A stretch of DNA of 64,000 nucleotides from Microbacter margulisiae (GTDB taxonomy: Bacteria; Bacteroidota; Bacteroidia; Bacteroidales; Paludibacteraceae), in the NCBI RefSeq assembly GCF_014192515.1, contig NZ_JACHYB010000001.1:1860001-1924000 (forward strand), written 5' to 3'. Every line of letters starts with the position of its first letter. The stretch's first letter is position 1. The position numbers and the translations under genes were made by a program. Below are positions 35,160-45,049 of the stretch, piece after piece. The notes under the pieces are model-generated. The model was not told the origin of the DNA and ran no database searches. It saw nothing but the letters and a program-made list of their open reading frames with translations.

Positions 35160-35570
35160 ATGAGAAACTATATTTTTGAGTTACCCTTTGAAGTACGTGA
35201 TTATGAATGTGATCTTCAAGGCATTGTAAATAACGCAGTCTATCAGAATTACTTTGAACACACCCGTCACAAATTTCTGCTTTCGAAGAACATCAGTTTC
35301 TCCGAACTACACAAGAAAGGTATTGATGCTGTAGTTGTAAAAGTGGAGATTTCGTTCAAACACTCATTACTACCTGATACACCGTTCATATCCAAACTCT
35401 CCCTGAAAAAAGAAGGAGTACGCTATGTATTTCACCAGGCACTTTTCAGTATTGACAATCAAACCTTATTTGCATCAGCACGTACTGAAACGGTAATACT
35501 AAACCAGGGAAAACTGGGATTTACGCCAGAACTGGATGCCATTGTACAGGAAGCAGAAACATTAAGCTAA
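35160..35570 (+). CDS. Acyl-CoA thioesterase, hot-dog fold (4-hydroxybenzoyl-CoA thioesterase type)
   Basis: This 136-residue cytoplasmic enzyme has the thioesterase signature VRDYECDLQGIVNNAVYQNYFEHTRHKFL (about residues 12-40), in which the Asp after YEC and the Asn-Asn turn mark the active site, followed by the beta-sheet of the hot-dog fold. It should hydrolyse an acyl-CoA or acyl-ACP thioester. It lies 51 bases after DUF4491 and is convergent with a lipid acyltransferase gene, so a lipid-related role is possible. Confidence 0.85.
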   Translation: MRNYIFELPFEVRDYECDLQGIVNNAVYQNYFEHTRHKFLLSKNISFSELHKKGIDAVVVKVEISFKHSLLPDTPFISKLSLKKEGVRYVFHQALFSIDNQTLFASARTETVILNQGKLGFTPELDAIVQEAETLS

Positions 35571-35590
35571 ACCAGGTAGAGAGAGAGAAG

Positions 35591-36544
35591 CTACACCGGA
35601 TGTTTAAATAACTCAGCGAGGTATTTCAAATACGGTTCAATATGCCGGCGACGCTTATCTTCAAAGATATCGGCTACGGTAATCATAATGCCTGTATCGA
35701 AAAGATTTGCAAATTCACGGTTAATTCCCGTTCCGAAAGTTCGCATTGTAGGAGACAAGCCAATGTAAGCACTGATTAAAGCGGGAATATTCACGCCCCT
35801 GTTGCGGACAGCCAGGTTGAGTTTGCGATAGTTTTCTTCAAAAGTCTTTTCACAGAAATAATCGTCGTAATGCTTCGTCTCAACGGGACGATAGTCCTCT
35901 TCTTTTAATGACAACAAATGATCTTTATCGGGGAAGTAGCGGTACATGAAGTATAGAATCATATTTCGGGCTTCTTCGTCAAATGTAGGATAAATAGTCA
36001 CTTTTCCAATCAGATAATCCACTTTTTCACTGATAGAAATAGCGCCAAGCCCATCCCATAAATTATCAAGTGCAAAAAGACTTTTGGCCCCCATGCGTGA
36101 TGACTGATACGCCGGCTGAACAAAAGCACGGCCTAAATCAATCGATTTCGGCAAATAGTCATGAATAAACGTATCGGAGAAATGAAACATGTGCGAAGTA
36201 ACCAGGATAGGTTGACCATGCTCATCTAAGCAAGCATCTTTTCCATGTAAAAAACGATATCCACCCATGATTTCCTGGGTATCCTGATTCCATACAATCA
36301 ACTGACGGTAAGGCACCGACATTAAATCAAATTCATCAACATCCTTCTCTTTACCTGTTCCACCCCCTGATTCCCGAAAAGAAATTTCTCTTAACCGGCC
36401 AATCTCATCCATCACATGGGGAGCTTCATGGGCAGTAACAACATAAATGTGATTATTAGCTTTGTTAGTAGGCCTAAGCAATTTATCAGGAGTCAACTCT
36501 TTTAATAATAATTTTTTATCAACAGGAGGAATGATTTCAGTCAT
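35591..36544 (-). CDS. GNAT-type lipid N-acyltransferase, GlsB/OlsB-like (hemolysin-like annotation)
   Basis: This 317-residue protein starts at MTEIIPPVDKK; the longer frame adds an unlikely leader. It contains a GNAT core (about 55-220; IGRLREISFRESGGGTGKEKD, EIMGGYRFLHGKD, SIDLGRAFVQPAYQ, LFALDNLWDGLGA) typical of OlsB-like acyl-ACP-dependent N-acyltransferases. In Bacteroides a related enzyme, GlsB, makes the first intermediate of glycine lipids. The partner O-acyltransferase GlsA, a PlsC-type protein often adjacent, is not next to it here. The family call is confident; the glycine-lipid role is inferred. Confidence 0.78.
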   Translation of the reverse strand: MTEIIPPVDKKLLLKELTPDKLLRPTNKANNHIYVVTAHEAPHVMDEIGRLREISFRESGGGTGKEKDVDEFDLMSVPYRQLIVWNQDTQEIMGGYRFLHGKDACLDEHGQPILVTSHMFHFSDTFIHDYLPKSIDLGRAFVQPAYQSSRMGAKSLFALDNLWDGLGAISISEKVDYLIGKVTIYPTFDEEARNMILYFMYRYFPDKDHLLSLKEEDYRPVETKHYDDYFCEKTFEENYRKLNLAVRNRGVNIPALISAYIGLSPTMRTFGTGINREFANLFDTGIMITVADIFEDKRRRHIEPYLKYLAELFKHPV

Positions 36545-36811
36545 GAGAATAGTGATAAATTGGAGGCAAATGTAAAAATAATATTTGGTAATATCGTATT
36601 TTAGCCCAGGTGTCAATGTAAGACTCCACGAGAAAAAAGATCAGATATTCATTTTAAACTCCACTTTACACCACAAAACCATTTAAGACAGAAAATAAAC
36701 GTTTATAATACTGATTCATTAGATATTAGAAACGACACAACCATTTGAAATCTTTCATAAAACCAAGACAATCCTGTTTATAAACTGTTGAAAAATAAAA
36801 AATCCTTTTAT

Positions 36812-36853
36812 AGTGGGGAATAGTGGGGAATAAGAAAAATAGCCTTATCTTTA
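36812..36853 (+). promoter_or_regulatory. MraZ-box operator and promoter of the division cluster
   Basis: TAGTGGGGAA occurs twice in tandem (36811-36820 and 36821-36830), giving TGGGG motifs exactly 10 bp apart, the spacing of known MraZ-binding boxes. A near-consensus -7 box, TATCTTTA (36846-36853), follows, so the boxes cover the -33 region. MraZ would repress its own operon from here. The rest of the gap 36545-36810 holds nothing clear. Confidence 0.7.
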
Positions 36854-36878
36854 CACATCAAATTGATGAAGGACAAAG

Positions 36879-37346
36879 ATGTATGGTTTTATAGGAAATA
36901 GCGAAGCAAAAGCCGATGTAAAGGGCAGAATCTTTATTCCGGCACATTATCGGAAAGCACTTGCCGAAAATGAAAATTCGCGACTAGTGATGCGAAAAGA
37001 CCCATACAACAATAGTCTGGTTTTCTATCCGGAATCCATTTGGAATGAAAAGCTGAGATTACTCAAGCAAGAGCTTAACGAATGGAATCCGACGCATCAG
37101 CTTTTATTAATGCAATATGTAGCAGAAGCTGAAGAACTAGACATTGACTCCCAAGGACGTGTATTAATTTCGAAGAAATATTTAAATCTGATCGGTGTTG
37201 AAAGCGATGTGCTGTTTGTGGGCATGCTTGACACGTTTGCGCTATGGTCGAAAGAATCATTTGAAAAGGCCAAATACTCACCTGCCGAATTCAGCCATTT
37301 GCTACAATCGATTTTGTCAGCATCCACCCAAAAAGAATCGCATTAA
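36879..37346 (+). CDS. mraZ: Transcriptional regulator MraZ
   Basis: This 155-residue protein is made of two AbrB-like half-domains. The first begins FIGNSEAKADVKGRIFIPAHYRKAL; the second has EELDIDSQGRVLISKKYLNLIGVESDVLFVGM. The DxxGR motif appears in both (DVKGR, DSQGR). MraZ forms a ring-shaped oligomer that binds tandem TGGG boxes upstream of its own gene and controls the division and wall cluster. Such boxes are present at 36812-36830. It is the first gene of the cluster, 97 bases ahead of rsmH. Confidence 0.95.
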   Translation: MYGFIGNSEAKADVKGRIFIPAHYRKALAENENSRLVMRKDPYNNSLVFYPESIWNEKLRLLKQELNEWNPTHQLLLMQYVAEAEELDIDSQGRVLISKKYLNLIGVESDVLFVGMLDTFALWSKESFEKAKYSPAEFSHLLQSILSASTQKESH

Positions 37347-37442
37347 TTGAACGACAACTTATTATCTAAAACGCTAACCACAGCAAGTGATCTTTTCATG
37401 AAATGGTTGGTTTTGCCAATCTTTTATCAATAACGTAACCCT

Positions 37443-38351
37443 ATGAATGCTTATCATGTTCCTGCACTTTTGACAGAAACCATCGAAGGGCTTCGCATTC
37501 ATCCCGACGGGATTTATGTAGACGCAACTTTCGGAGGCGGCGGGCATGCGCGCGAGATCATGCGCCATTTGGGAGAAAAGGGGAAGTTGCTGGCGTTTGA
37601 TCAGGATAAAGAGGCCTATGCCAATCGTATCGATGATTCCCGTTTTACTTTTATTCATGGCAATTTCAGGTTCCTGACCAATTTTCTAAGATATCATCAT
37701 ATTGTTCAGGTTGACGGTATTTTAGCAGATCTGGGAGTCTCGTTTCATCATTTTGACACGCCTAACCGGGGATTTTCCTTCCGATTTGAAGGAGAATTAG
37801 ATATGCGTATGAATCCACAGGCAGACCTTACCGCAGCAATAGTTATCAACAACTATTCCGAAGAACAACTTGCCTTCATTTTTTCTGTTTACGGCGAATT
37901 GAGCAATGCCCGAAAATTAGCGTCGCTGATCGTAAAGCATCGGATGCAACAACCCGTTACAACGATTCAGGAATTTCTGGAAATAATACAACCTGCCTTT
38001 AGGTTTGAACGGGAAAAGAAAGAGATGGCCAAAGCTTTCCAGGCACTGCGCATTGAAGTCAATCATGAAATGAAAGCCTTACAGGAATTTTTGGAACAAA
38101 CCCCATCGGTGCTTAAAAGCAAAGGCCGTTTAGCAATTATTACCTATCATTCTTTAGAAGACCGTATGGTAAAAAACTTTATGCGAAGCGGCAATTGCGA
38201 AGGCATCATACATAAAGATTTTTTTGGTCGTGTCGAAACCCCATTTCAGGTTTTGACCGGGAAACCCATCATTCCATCCACTGAAGAAATTACAAACAAT
38301 CCGCGTTCACGCAGTGCCAAATTACGTGTTGCGGAAAAATCAGGAGATTAA
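37443..38351 (+). CDS. rsmH: 16S rRNA (cytosine-1402-N4)-methyltransferase
   Basis: This 302-residue enzyme (MraW) methylates C1402 in the decoding centre of 16S rRNA using SAM. The start MNAYHVPALLTETIEGL is standard. Motifs seen are DATFGGGGHAREIM (SAM loop, about 28-41), LAFDQDKEAY, GILADLGVSF, RGFSFRFEGELDMRM, and the C-terminal IITYHSLEDRMVKNFM and NPRSRSAKLRVAEK ends. It is second in the division cluster, as in most bacteria, and its stop lies only four bases ahead of the ftsL start. Confidence 0.96.
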   Translation: MNAYHVPALLTETIEGLRIHPDGIYVDATFGGGGHAREIMRHLGEKGKLLAFDQDKEAYANRIDDSRFTFIHGNFRFLTNFLRYHHIVQVDGILADLGVSFHHFDTPNRGFSFRFEGELDMRMNPQADLTAAIVINNYSEEQLAFIFSVYGELSNARKLASLIVKHRMQQPVTTIQEFLEIIQPAFRFEREKKEMAKAFQALRIEVNHEMKALQEFLEQTPSVLKSKGRLAIITYHSLEDRMVKNFMRSGNCEGIIHKDFFGRVETPFQVLTGKPIIPSTEEITNNPRSRSAKLRVAEKSGD

Positions 38352-38355
38352 CGAC

Positions 38356-38730
38356 ATGGCAACAGAAGATTACAACCAACCAGAAGAACAGTCTGTACAA
38401 GATTCTTCCATGAATTGGAGCTGGAATTTTCGTGATTTGTTAAGCGGAAAGATCCTAACAGCTCCTTTTTTCCGCAGACAATTGTTTCTGTTCATTTTCA
38501 TATGTGCAATTGCCATATTTTACATTGACAACCGCTACAATTGCGAACTTCAGATTGCCAAGATAAACGAGCTGCAGGAACAGTTGACAAATGCAAAATA
38601 CGAAGCCTTAACAACTTCTTCAACGTTGTTGCAGTTAAGCAGAGAATCGGAAGTGGCAACCATGATAAAAAATAAAGGATTAGATCTGGAAGAACCTATT
38701 CAGCCAGAAATAGAAATCACCCAACCATGA
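38356..38730 (+). CDS. ftsL: FtsL-like division protein
   Basis: This 124-residue bitopic membrane protein fills the ftsL position between rsmH and the division PBP. The N-terminal 45 residues are cytoplasmic and acidic, a single membrane segment follows (about 51-68, LFLFIFICAIAIFYIDN), then a periplasmic coiled coil (LQIAKINELQEQLTNAKYEALTTSSTLLQLSRES). FtsL proteins stabilise FtsQB and activate FtsWI; sequence identity across phyla is low, so position and topology carry the call. The start follows rsmH by four bases, and the stop overlaps the next start by four bases, indicating translational coupling. Confidence 0.85.
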   Translation: MATEDYNQPEEQSVQDSSMNWSWNFRDLLSGKILTAPFFRRQLFLFIFICAIAIFYIDNRYNCELQIAKINELQEQLTNAKYEALTTSSTLLQLSRESEVATMIKNKGLDLEEPIQPEIEITQP

Positions 38731-40865
38731 ACGAAAACCGACGCGACATATTAATACGTTTTGGGATCGTCTATTTTATCATCGTGATGATTTTCATCGC
38801 TATTATCGTCAAGATCGTGATCATTCAAACCACACAGCGGCCAATGTGGATGAAACTGGCTGCTTCGCTGACACAGCCCGACCGTGTTGCCCCGGCCACA
38901 CGAGGAAACATTTATTCAGAAGATGGTCAGTTATTTGCGAGCACTATGCCCGAATATCACCTTGTTATGGATATGCGAACACAAGCTTTGCATGACACAC
39001 TCCGGCATCACAAAACATCATTGTTTTATGAGAAGGTAGATTCCTTATGCAGGCATTTGGCAGCAAAGTTCGGAGATAAATCAGTACAGGCCTATAAAAT
39101 GGCCCTGGTCAATGCCTACAAAAAAAGGGATCCCCGTTTTTCTGTCTATCCCGATTTAATCTCATATTCAGATCTTAAAGAGGTGCTCCAATTCCCTTTA
39201 TTTAACTTAGGAAGATTACGCAGCGGGCTTATCGAAGATGTATATGCCCGGCGTATCCGGCCCTTCGGAGATATTGGTTCGCGAACCATCGGGGGTATTT
39301 ATGGCGATGAAAGTATGGGAGGAAAAAATGGTATCGAATTGGCTTTCGACACCTTGTTGCGGGGAAAGCCAGGCCTCTATTCACGACAACGCATTGCCGG
39401 CAGTTGGGAAAATGTTGTGGTAGTCCCGCCCGAAAACGGAGCAGACATCATTACGACGCTTAATGCCAATATTCAGGATATTACAGAAAATGCACTACGC
39501 AAAGAACTCATAAAAACAGATGCCAAAGAAGGTTGCGCTATCGTGATGGAAACCAAAACAGGAGAGATAAAAGCGGTAGCCAATCTTACACAACAAAAAG
39601 ACAGCACCTATGCTGAAGCACGCAATGAAGCCTTTGCTGACGAAACAGAACCCGGCTCTACCTTTAAAGTCGCTTCCATCATGGCAGCACTTGATCAGGG
39701 GCTAATCTCTCCCAATGACACCATCAACACAGGCAATGGTGTTTATGATTTTTTTGGGACTAAGATGCATGACTGGAACGAAGATCATGGTGGATTCCAT
39801 AAAATAACGGTAGCCCAGGCAGTCTGGTATTCATCGAACATTGGAGTTTCCCGCACTATTTACAACGCTTACAAAAATAATCCTGCTGCTTTTGTCGATA
39901 AATTATACGAAATGAAATTAAATCAACCGATTCATTTTCATATTCCCGGGGCAGGCATACCTATTATTAAACATCCCGACGAAAAAAACACCCATTGGTC
40001 GTTAACAACGCTTCCGTGGATGTCAATTGGTTATGAAGTTCAGATACCTCCAATTTACACATTGACATTTTACAATGCCATTGCGAACAATGGGAAAATG
40101 ATCAGACCGTTTTTAGTGAAAGCCATTGAAAAAAAGGGAAAAGTAGTCCAAACTTTCTCCACAAGTACCATTAAAGATCAGATATGCAAACCATCAACAC
40201 TGTCCATCATAAAATCAATGTTGCTTGGAGTAGTTGAACACGGGACAGGGGCAAATCTTCAATCGCCTTATGTACAAATTGCGGGAAAATCGGGTACTGC
40301 ACAAATTTCTAAAGGAGCAAGCGGCTACAAAACAGACGGAGTTGAATATCAGGTTTCTTTTTGTGGTTATTTTCCGGCAACCGATCCTCAATATACCGTT
40401 ATTTGTGTTATTAGAAAGCCTAAAATTGGATATGCTTCAGGAGGCCTAATGGCAGGCGCTGTTGTCAAAGAAATTGCACTATTGGTCAATGCCAGTAAAA
40501 TAACACTAACGCCAAATTCATTACCTTCCACGGGTGAAGATAAAATACCCATGATTAAAAGTGGCGATTATAATGACGTCAAAACGGTTTTGTCACGTAT
40601 GTCAATCAATTTCTTAGGTGACAAGAATCAATTTCCATGGATAACAGCCACGGCAGACAGCAATTATGTAACGATCCATTCAATGGCGATACCACAGAAT
40701 GGAGTACCGAATGTTATTTCGATGGGAGCCAAGGATGCCGTTTATTTGTTGGGAAATGCAGGGTTGAATGTTCAGTTGGTTGGATGCGGAAAAGTAATAT
40801 CCCAATCATTACCACCCAATAGTGCATTGCAAAAAGGAGCGACCATTGTACTAACTTTGCATTAA
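38727..40865 (+). CDS. ftsI: Division-specific peptidoglycan transpeptidase (PBP with PASTA domain)
   Basis: This 712-residue class B penicillin-binding protein crosslinks septal peptidoglycan with FtsW. It has an N-terminal membrane anchor (about 9-32), a PBP dimerisation domain (RVAPATRGNIYSEDGQLFA), and a transpeptidase domain with SxxK Ser311 (GSTFK), SSN at 369-371 and KSGTA from Lys521. A C-terminal PASTA domain (about 650-712, GVPNVISMGAKDAVYLLGNAGLNVQLVG) distinguishes it from Proteobacterial FtsI and is usual in Bacteroidota. Its first codon overlaps the ftsL stop. A clear 45-base gap leads to murE. Confidence 0.94.
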   Translation: MNENRRDILIRFGIVYFIIVMIFIAIIVKIVIIQTTQRPMWMKLAASLTQPDRVAPATRGNIYSEDGQLFASTMPEYHLVMDMRTQALHDTLRHHKTSLFYEKVDSLCRHLAAKFGDKSVQAYKMALVNAYKKRDPRFSVYPDLISYSDLKEVLQFPLFNLGRLRSGLIEDVYARRIRPFGDIGSRTIGGIYGDESMGGKNGIELAFDTLLRGKPGLYSRQRIAGSWENVVVVPPENGADIITTLNANIQDITENALRKELIKTDAKEGCAIVMETKTGEIKAVANLTQQKDSTYAEARNEAFADETEPGSTFKVASIMAALDQGLISPNDTINTGNGVYDFFGTKMHDWNEDHGGFHKITVAQAVWYSSNIGVSRTIYNAYKNNPAAFVDKLYEMKLNQPIHFHIPGAGIPIIKHPDEKNTHWSLTTLPWMSIGYEVQIPPIYTLTFYNAIANNGKMIRPFLVKAIEKKGKVVQTFSTSTIKDQICKPSTLSIIKSMLLGVVEHGTGANLQSPYVQIAGKSGTAQISKGASGYKTDGVEYQVSFCGYFPATDPQYTVICVIRKPKIGYASGGLMAGAVVKEIALLVNASKITLTPNSLPSTGEDKIPMIKSGDYNDVKTVLSRMSINFLGDKNQFPWITATADSNYVTIHSMAIPQNGVPNVISMGAKDAVYLLGNAGLNVQLVGCGKVISQSLPPNSALQKGATIVLTLH

Positions 40866-40910
40866 TTTTTAATGTGATATTTTATCGAATAAAATCAATT
40901 CTATTTCAGC

Positions 40911-42368
40911 ATGAATCTCAATGAATTAATAACACATATTCCTATAAATCAAACCATAGGAAATTCAGACATTGAAATCACCCGACTTGAATTCGATTCA
41001 AGAAAAATAGTGTCAGGATCGCTTTTTGTTGCTACGCGGGGAACAGCGGTCGATGGACACACCTTCATCAGCGCTGCTATTGAGAAAGGAGCCACCGCCG
41101 TTGTATGCGAAACGCTCCCGGAAAACCTTTCTGCCGAGGTATGTTATCTGCAAACAGGCAACAGTGCAGAAGCACTGGGGCAACTTGCCCATTGTTGGTT
41201 TGGAGAACCCTCAAAACACTTAACCTTAGTTGGTGTCACCGGTACAAACGGGAAGACAACCATTGCCACGCTGCTTTATCAATTGTTTTTGAAAGAAGGT
41301 TTTTCGGCAGGGCTGCTCTCCACAGTTTGCAATTATATCAACGAACGTGCTGTAGAAGCGACACATACCACTCCGGATCCACTGGAACTGAATTCTTTAT
41401 TGGCAGACATGGTTGAATCAGGATGTACGCATGCATTTATGGAAGTAAGCTCTCATGCTGTCGATCAGCGCAGGATTGCAGGATTGGAATTTGCAGGAGC
41501 CATTTTCACCAACCTTACGCGCGACCATATGGACTATCATCATACCGTAGAAAATTATCTGAAGGCAAAAAAACGCTTTTTTGATGACCTGGCTCCGGAA
41601 GCTTTTGCATTAACCAATGCCGATGATAAAAACGGATTTGTGATGCTTCAAAACACAAAAGCAAAAAAATTCAGTTATGCCACACGTACCATAGCTGATT
41701 TTAAGGGAAAAATCATTGAAGAAAGCTTTGAAGGCATGCTCCTGCAAATCAATGAACATGAAGTCTCTGTGCCTTTTATCGGACGGTTTAATGTTTCCAA
41801 TTTATTAGCTGTAGCCGGAGCAGCCATATTATTAGGTATTCCCGAAATTGAAGCGCTACAACAGTTGAGTACATTACATCCTGTTTCAGGACGATTCGAA
41901 GCACTGCGATCGCCAAGCGGATACACTGCTATTGTTGACTATGCCCACACTCCTGACGCGTTGAACAACGTACTTTCAACCATCAATGACATTGTGAAAG
42001 GAAAAAATGAAGTCATCACCGTAGTGGGTTGCGGAGGAAACAGAGACAAGGGGAAACGCCCTATGATGGCCAAAGAGGCCGTAACAGCAAGCACAAAGGT
42101 CATCATAACATCCGATAATCCAAGAGATGAAGAACCGATGGACATCATCAACGATATGTTAGCTGGATTAAGTACAACAGAAAAGCGACACACCCTGACC
42201 TTAGTTAATCGTGAGCAGGCAATACGCGCCGCCTGTATGCTTGCAAAACCGGGCGATGTCATTCTTGTAGCAGGAAAGGGACATGAAGATTATCAAATTA
42301 TCAAAGGAGTAAAGCATCACTTTGACGACAAGGAAGTGCTGCTGGAATTTTTCAAAACAGAACAATAA
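40911..42368 (+). CDS. murE: UDP-N-acetylmuramoyl-L-alanyl-D-glutamate--2,6-diaminopimelate ligase
   Basis: This 485-residue Mur ligase adds the third residue of the stem peptide. Motifs: [22 protein letters not shown] in the N-terminal domain, the ATP loop [12 protein letters not shown] (about 112-123), [34 protein letters not shown] and the C-terminal [10 protein letters not shown]. The DNPR signature marks enzymes that add meso-diaminopimelate rather than lysine, so the organism should have DAP-type peptidoglycan. It lies in the normal order between the division PBP and mraY. Confidence 0.96.
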   Translation: MNLNELITHIPINQTIGNSDIEITRLEFDSRKIVSGSLFVATRGTAVDGHTFISAAIEKGATAVVCETLPENLSAEVCYLQTGNSAEALGQLAHCWFGEPSKHLTLVGVTGTNGKTTIATLLYQLFLKEGFSAGLLSTVCNYINERAVEATHTTPDPLELNSLLADMVESGCTHAFMEVSSHAVDQRRIAGLEFAGAIFTNLTRDHMDYHHTVENYLKAKKRFFDDLAPEAFALTNADDKNGFVMLQNTKAKKFSYATRTIADFKGKIIEESFEGMLLQINEHEVSVPFIGRFNVSNLLAVAGAAILLGIPEIEALQQLSTLHPVSGRFEALRSPSGYTAIVDYAHTPDALNNVLSTINDIVKGKNEVITVVGCGGNRDKGKRPMMAKEAVTASTKVIITSDNPRDEEPMDIINDMLAGLSTTEKRHTLTLVNREQAIRAACMLAKPGDVILVAGKGHEDYQIIKGVKHHFDDKEVLLEFFKTEQ

Positions 42369-42403
42369 ACCCATCTTGTACAACCCAATAACCCATATTC
42401 AAC

Positions 42404-43666
42404 ATGCTGTATTATTTATTCGATTATCTCCATAGATTGCATTTCCCCGGAGCTGGTGTTTTCAGTTATATATCATTCCGGGCAGGGATGGCTTTCATTT
42501 TTGCCATGCTTTTTGCAACCATTTTTGGCAAGAAAATCATCCGTTACCTGCAAAAGAAACAGATTGGGGAAACTATCCGTGAGATAGGTCTGGAGGGTCA
42601 ATTGGCAAAAAAAGGAACGCCAACCATGGGAGGTGTCATCATTATCTTTGCAATCATCGCTCCCATGTTATTATTCAGCATATTAGACAACATATACACC
42701 ATATTAATGCTTATTGCCACCATCTGGATGGGATGCATCGGATTCCTGGACGACTATATCAAAGTGTTTCGCAAGAATAAAGAAGGATTAAATGGTAAAT
42801 TCAAAATTGTCGGGCAGGTAGGACTCGGTTTAATTGTGGGCCTGACGCTGTATTTAAGCCCGGCAGTCATGATCAGGGAAAATGTTGGCGTAAAATATAC
42901 GGGAGACAATCAGGAAATTGTGCTTTATCGCAATTATGATTTCAAATCCACTCAAACTACCATTCCATTTGTCAAGAATCACAACCTGGACTATGCCGAT
43001 GCTTTTCGTTTCTTAGGCGATCATGCACAAAGCTGGGGTTGGGTATTATTTATTTTAGTCACCATTTTTATTGTGACCGCAGTATCCAACGGAGCCAATA
43101 TGACAGACGGACTGGATGGCCTTGCGACAGGATCATCAGCCATTATTGGAGTGACGCTTGGCATTTTAGCCTATTTGTCGAGTAATATTAACTATGCCTC
43201 GTACCTGAATATCATGTATATACCCAACGCAGGAGAATTGGTGGTATTTGCAGCAGCATTTATCGGAGCAACCGTCGGTTTTTTGTGGTACAATTCTTTC
43301 CCGGCACAGGTGTTTATGGGAGATACAGGAAGTCTGACCTTAGGCGGTATCATTGCTGTCTTTGCCGTGATCATTCATAAAGAGCTGCTTATCCCGATTC
43401 TTTGCGGCATCTTCTTAGTAGAAAACATATCCGTTATGATGCAGGTCAGTTACTTTAAGTTTACCAAGAAAAAATATGGAGAAGGAAAACGAATCTTTAA
43501 GATGGCTCCCCTTCATCATCATTTCCAAAAACAGGGGAATAGTGGTATTCAGGCGATCATGCAAAAACCTATTGCCGCAATACCGGAATCTAAAATTGTG
43601 GTTCGCTTTTGGATCGTGGGCTTAATCTTAGCATCACTGACCATCATAACATTGAAGATGAGATAA
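42404..43666 (+). CDS. mraY: Phospho-N-acetylmuramoyl-pentapeptide-transferase
   Basis: This 420-residue integral membrane enzyme transfers phospho-MurNAc-pentapeptide to undecaprenyl phosphate, forming lipid I. About ten transmembrane segments are present. Key motifs are [22 protein letters not shown] with the catalytic Asp pair, [24 protein letters not shown] and the C-terminal [13 protein letters not shown] loop of about 65 residues ([21 protein letters not shown]..) between membrane segments makes it longer than the E. coli enzyme, as in other Bacteroidota. It lies 36 bases after murE and 15 bases before murD. Confidence 0.96.
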   Translation: MLYYLFDYLHRLHFPGAGVFSYISFRAGMAFIFAMLFATIFGKKIIRYLQKKQIGETIREIGLEGQLAKKGTPTMGGVIIIFAIIAPMLLFSILDNIYTILMLIATIWMGCIGFLDDYIKVFRKNKEGLNGKFKIVGQVGLGLIVGLTLYLSPAVMIRENVGVKYTGDNQEIVLYRNYDFKSTQTTIPFVKNHNLDYADAFRFLGDHAQSWGWVLFILVTIFIVTAVSNGANMTDGLDGLATGSSAIIGVTLGILAYLSSNINYASYLNIMYIPNAGELVVFAAAFIGATVGFLWYNSFPAQVFMGDTGSLTLGGIIAVFAVIIHKELLIPILCGIFLVENISVMMQVSYFKFTKKKYGEGKRIFKMAPLHHHFQKQGNSGIQAIMQKPIAAIPESKIVVRFWIVGLILASLTIITLKMR

Positions 43667-43680
43667 TAAATCAGTTCAAC

Positions 43681-45027
43681 ATGAACAAGGGAAAATACGA
43701 TATTGTGGTACTGGGCGCCGGCATTAGCGGAATAGGCGCTGCTGTTTTGGCAAAAACCAAAAACTTCTCCGTCTTTGTATCCGACAATGGAACCATTTCG
43801 GATGACGACAAAGCCGTTTTAGCGCAATATACTATTCCGTGGGAAGAAGGGCATCATTCCACTCCGTTGATTTTAGAAGCACAAGAAGTAATCAAAAGCC
43901 CCGGGATTCCGCAAAAAGCACCTATCATCCAACAACTGCATGAACAGGGGATTCCTGTTATTTCAGAGATTGAATTTGCCAAGCGTTATACCCATGCAAA
44001 AATGATCTGCATTACCGGAAGTAACGGAAAAACCACGACAACATCCCTCATCTATTATACCCTGAAGAATGCCGGATTAAATGTCGGGTTAGCCGGTAAC
44101 ATCGGGCAAAGCTTCGCACTGCAGGTGGCAACCTGCAATTTCGATTATTATGTTATCGAGCTGAGCAGTTTTCAATTGGATAACATGTATGATTTCAAGG
44201 CCGACATAGCCATTCTATTAAACATAACACCCGATCACCTGGATCGTTACAACTATCAGTTCCAGCAATATATTGACGCAAAATTCCGAATCATCCAAAA
44301 CCAGACTGAGAATGATATTTTCATTTATTGGAATGATGATCCGGTCATTACGGCAGAACTGGACAAGCGAAACATACATGCGCAGCAATTCCCTTTTGCG
44401 TTGGAACACAAAAAGGGAGAAAAAGCCTACCTACAAGACAATCAACTCATCATGAACACTCCATCAAACACATTTGCCATACCTCGCGAAGAGATCGCTT
44501 TACAGGGATTGCATAATCTGTATAATTCCATGGCAGCGGGATTAGCAGCATCTTCTGTTGATGTAAAAAAAGAAACGATCAGGGATTCGTTCCGTAACTT
44601 TCAGGGAGTGCCGCATCGTTTAGAATATGTGGCTTCCGTCCGGGGCATCCGTTTTATCAATGATTCGAAAGCTACCAATGTCAATTCCTGCTGGTATGCC
44701 CTTCAAAGCATGGACACCCCCGTTGTCCTTATTCTTGGCGGGACAGACAAAGGCAACGATTACTCCGAAATAGAAGCATTGGTCCAGGAGAAAGCACATA
44801 CCCTGATATTCCTCGGAGTGGACAACAGCAAACTCCATACCTTTTTCGACAAAATGGGGAAACCCATGATTGATGTAAGATCCATGGAAGAAGCTGTGCA
44901 GACTGCCTACAAAGGAGCAAACAAAGGAGACACGGTGCTGCTTTCGCCATGCTGCGCAAGCTTCGATCTGTTCAAAAACTATGAAGACCGTGGAGATCAA
45001 TTCAAGACAGTAGTACGAAATTTATAA
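43681..45027 (+). CDS. murD: UDP-N-acetylmuramoylalanine--D-glutamate ligase
   Basis: This 448-residue cytoplasmic Mur ligase adds D-glutamate to UDP-MurNAc-L-Ala. The start MNKGKYDIVVLGAGISG at 43681 gives the expected Rossmann loop; the longer frame overlaps mraY. The ATP loop is GSNGKTTTTSLI (about 115-126). Further motifs are ELSSFQLDNM, LNITPDHLDRY, FRNFQGVPHRLEYV, INDSKATNVNS and LSPCCASFDLFKNYEDRGDQF at the C-terminus. Length and motifs are normal. Next comes an unusual small membrane gene 22 bases downstream. Confidence 0.96.
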   Translation: MNKGKYDIVVLGAGISGIGAAVLAKTKNFSVFVSDNGTISDDDKAVLAQYTIPWEEGHHSTPLILEAQEVIKSPGIPQKAPIIQQLHEQGIPVISEIEFAKRYTHAKMICITGSNGKTTTTSLIYYTLKNAGLNVGLAGNIGQSFALQVATCNFDYYVIELSSFQLDNMYDFKADIAILLNITPDHLDRYNYQFQQYIDAKFRIIQNQTENDIFIYWNDDPVITAELDKRNIHAQQFPFALEHKKGEKAYLQDNQLIMNTPSNTFAIPREEIALQGLHNLYNSMAAGLAASSVDVKKETIRDSFRNFQGVPHRLEYVASVRGIRFINDSKATNVNSCWYALQSMDTPVVLILGGTDKGNDYSEIEALVQEKAHTLIFLGVDNSKLHTFFDKMGKPMIDVRSMEEAVQTAYKGANKGDTVLLSPCCASFDLFKNYEDRGDQFKTVVRNL

Positions 45028-45049
45028 CTATTCATCATACCTAATAATC

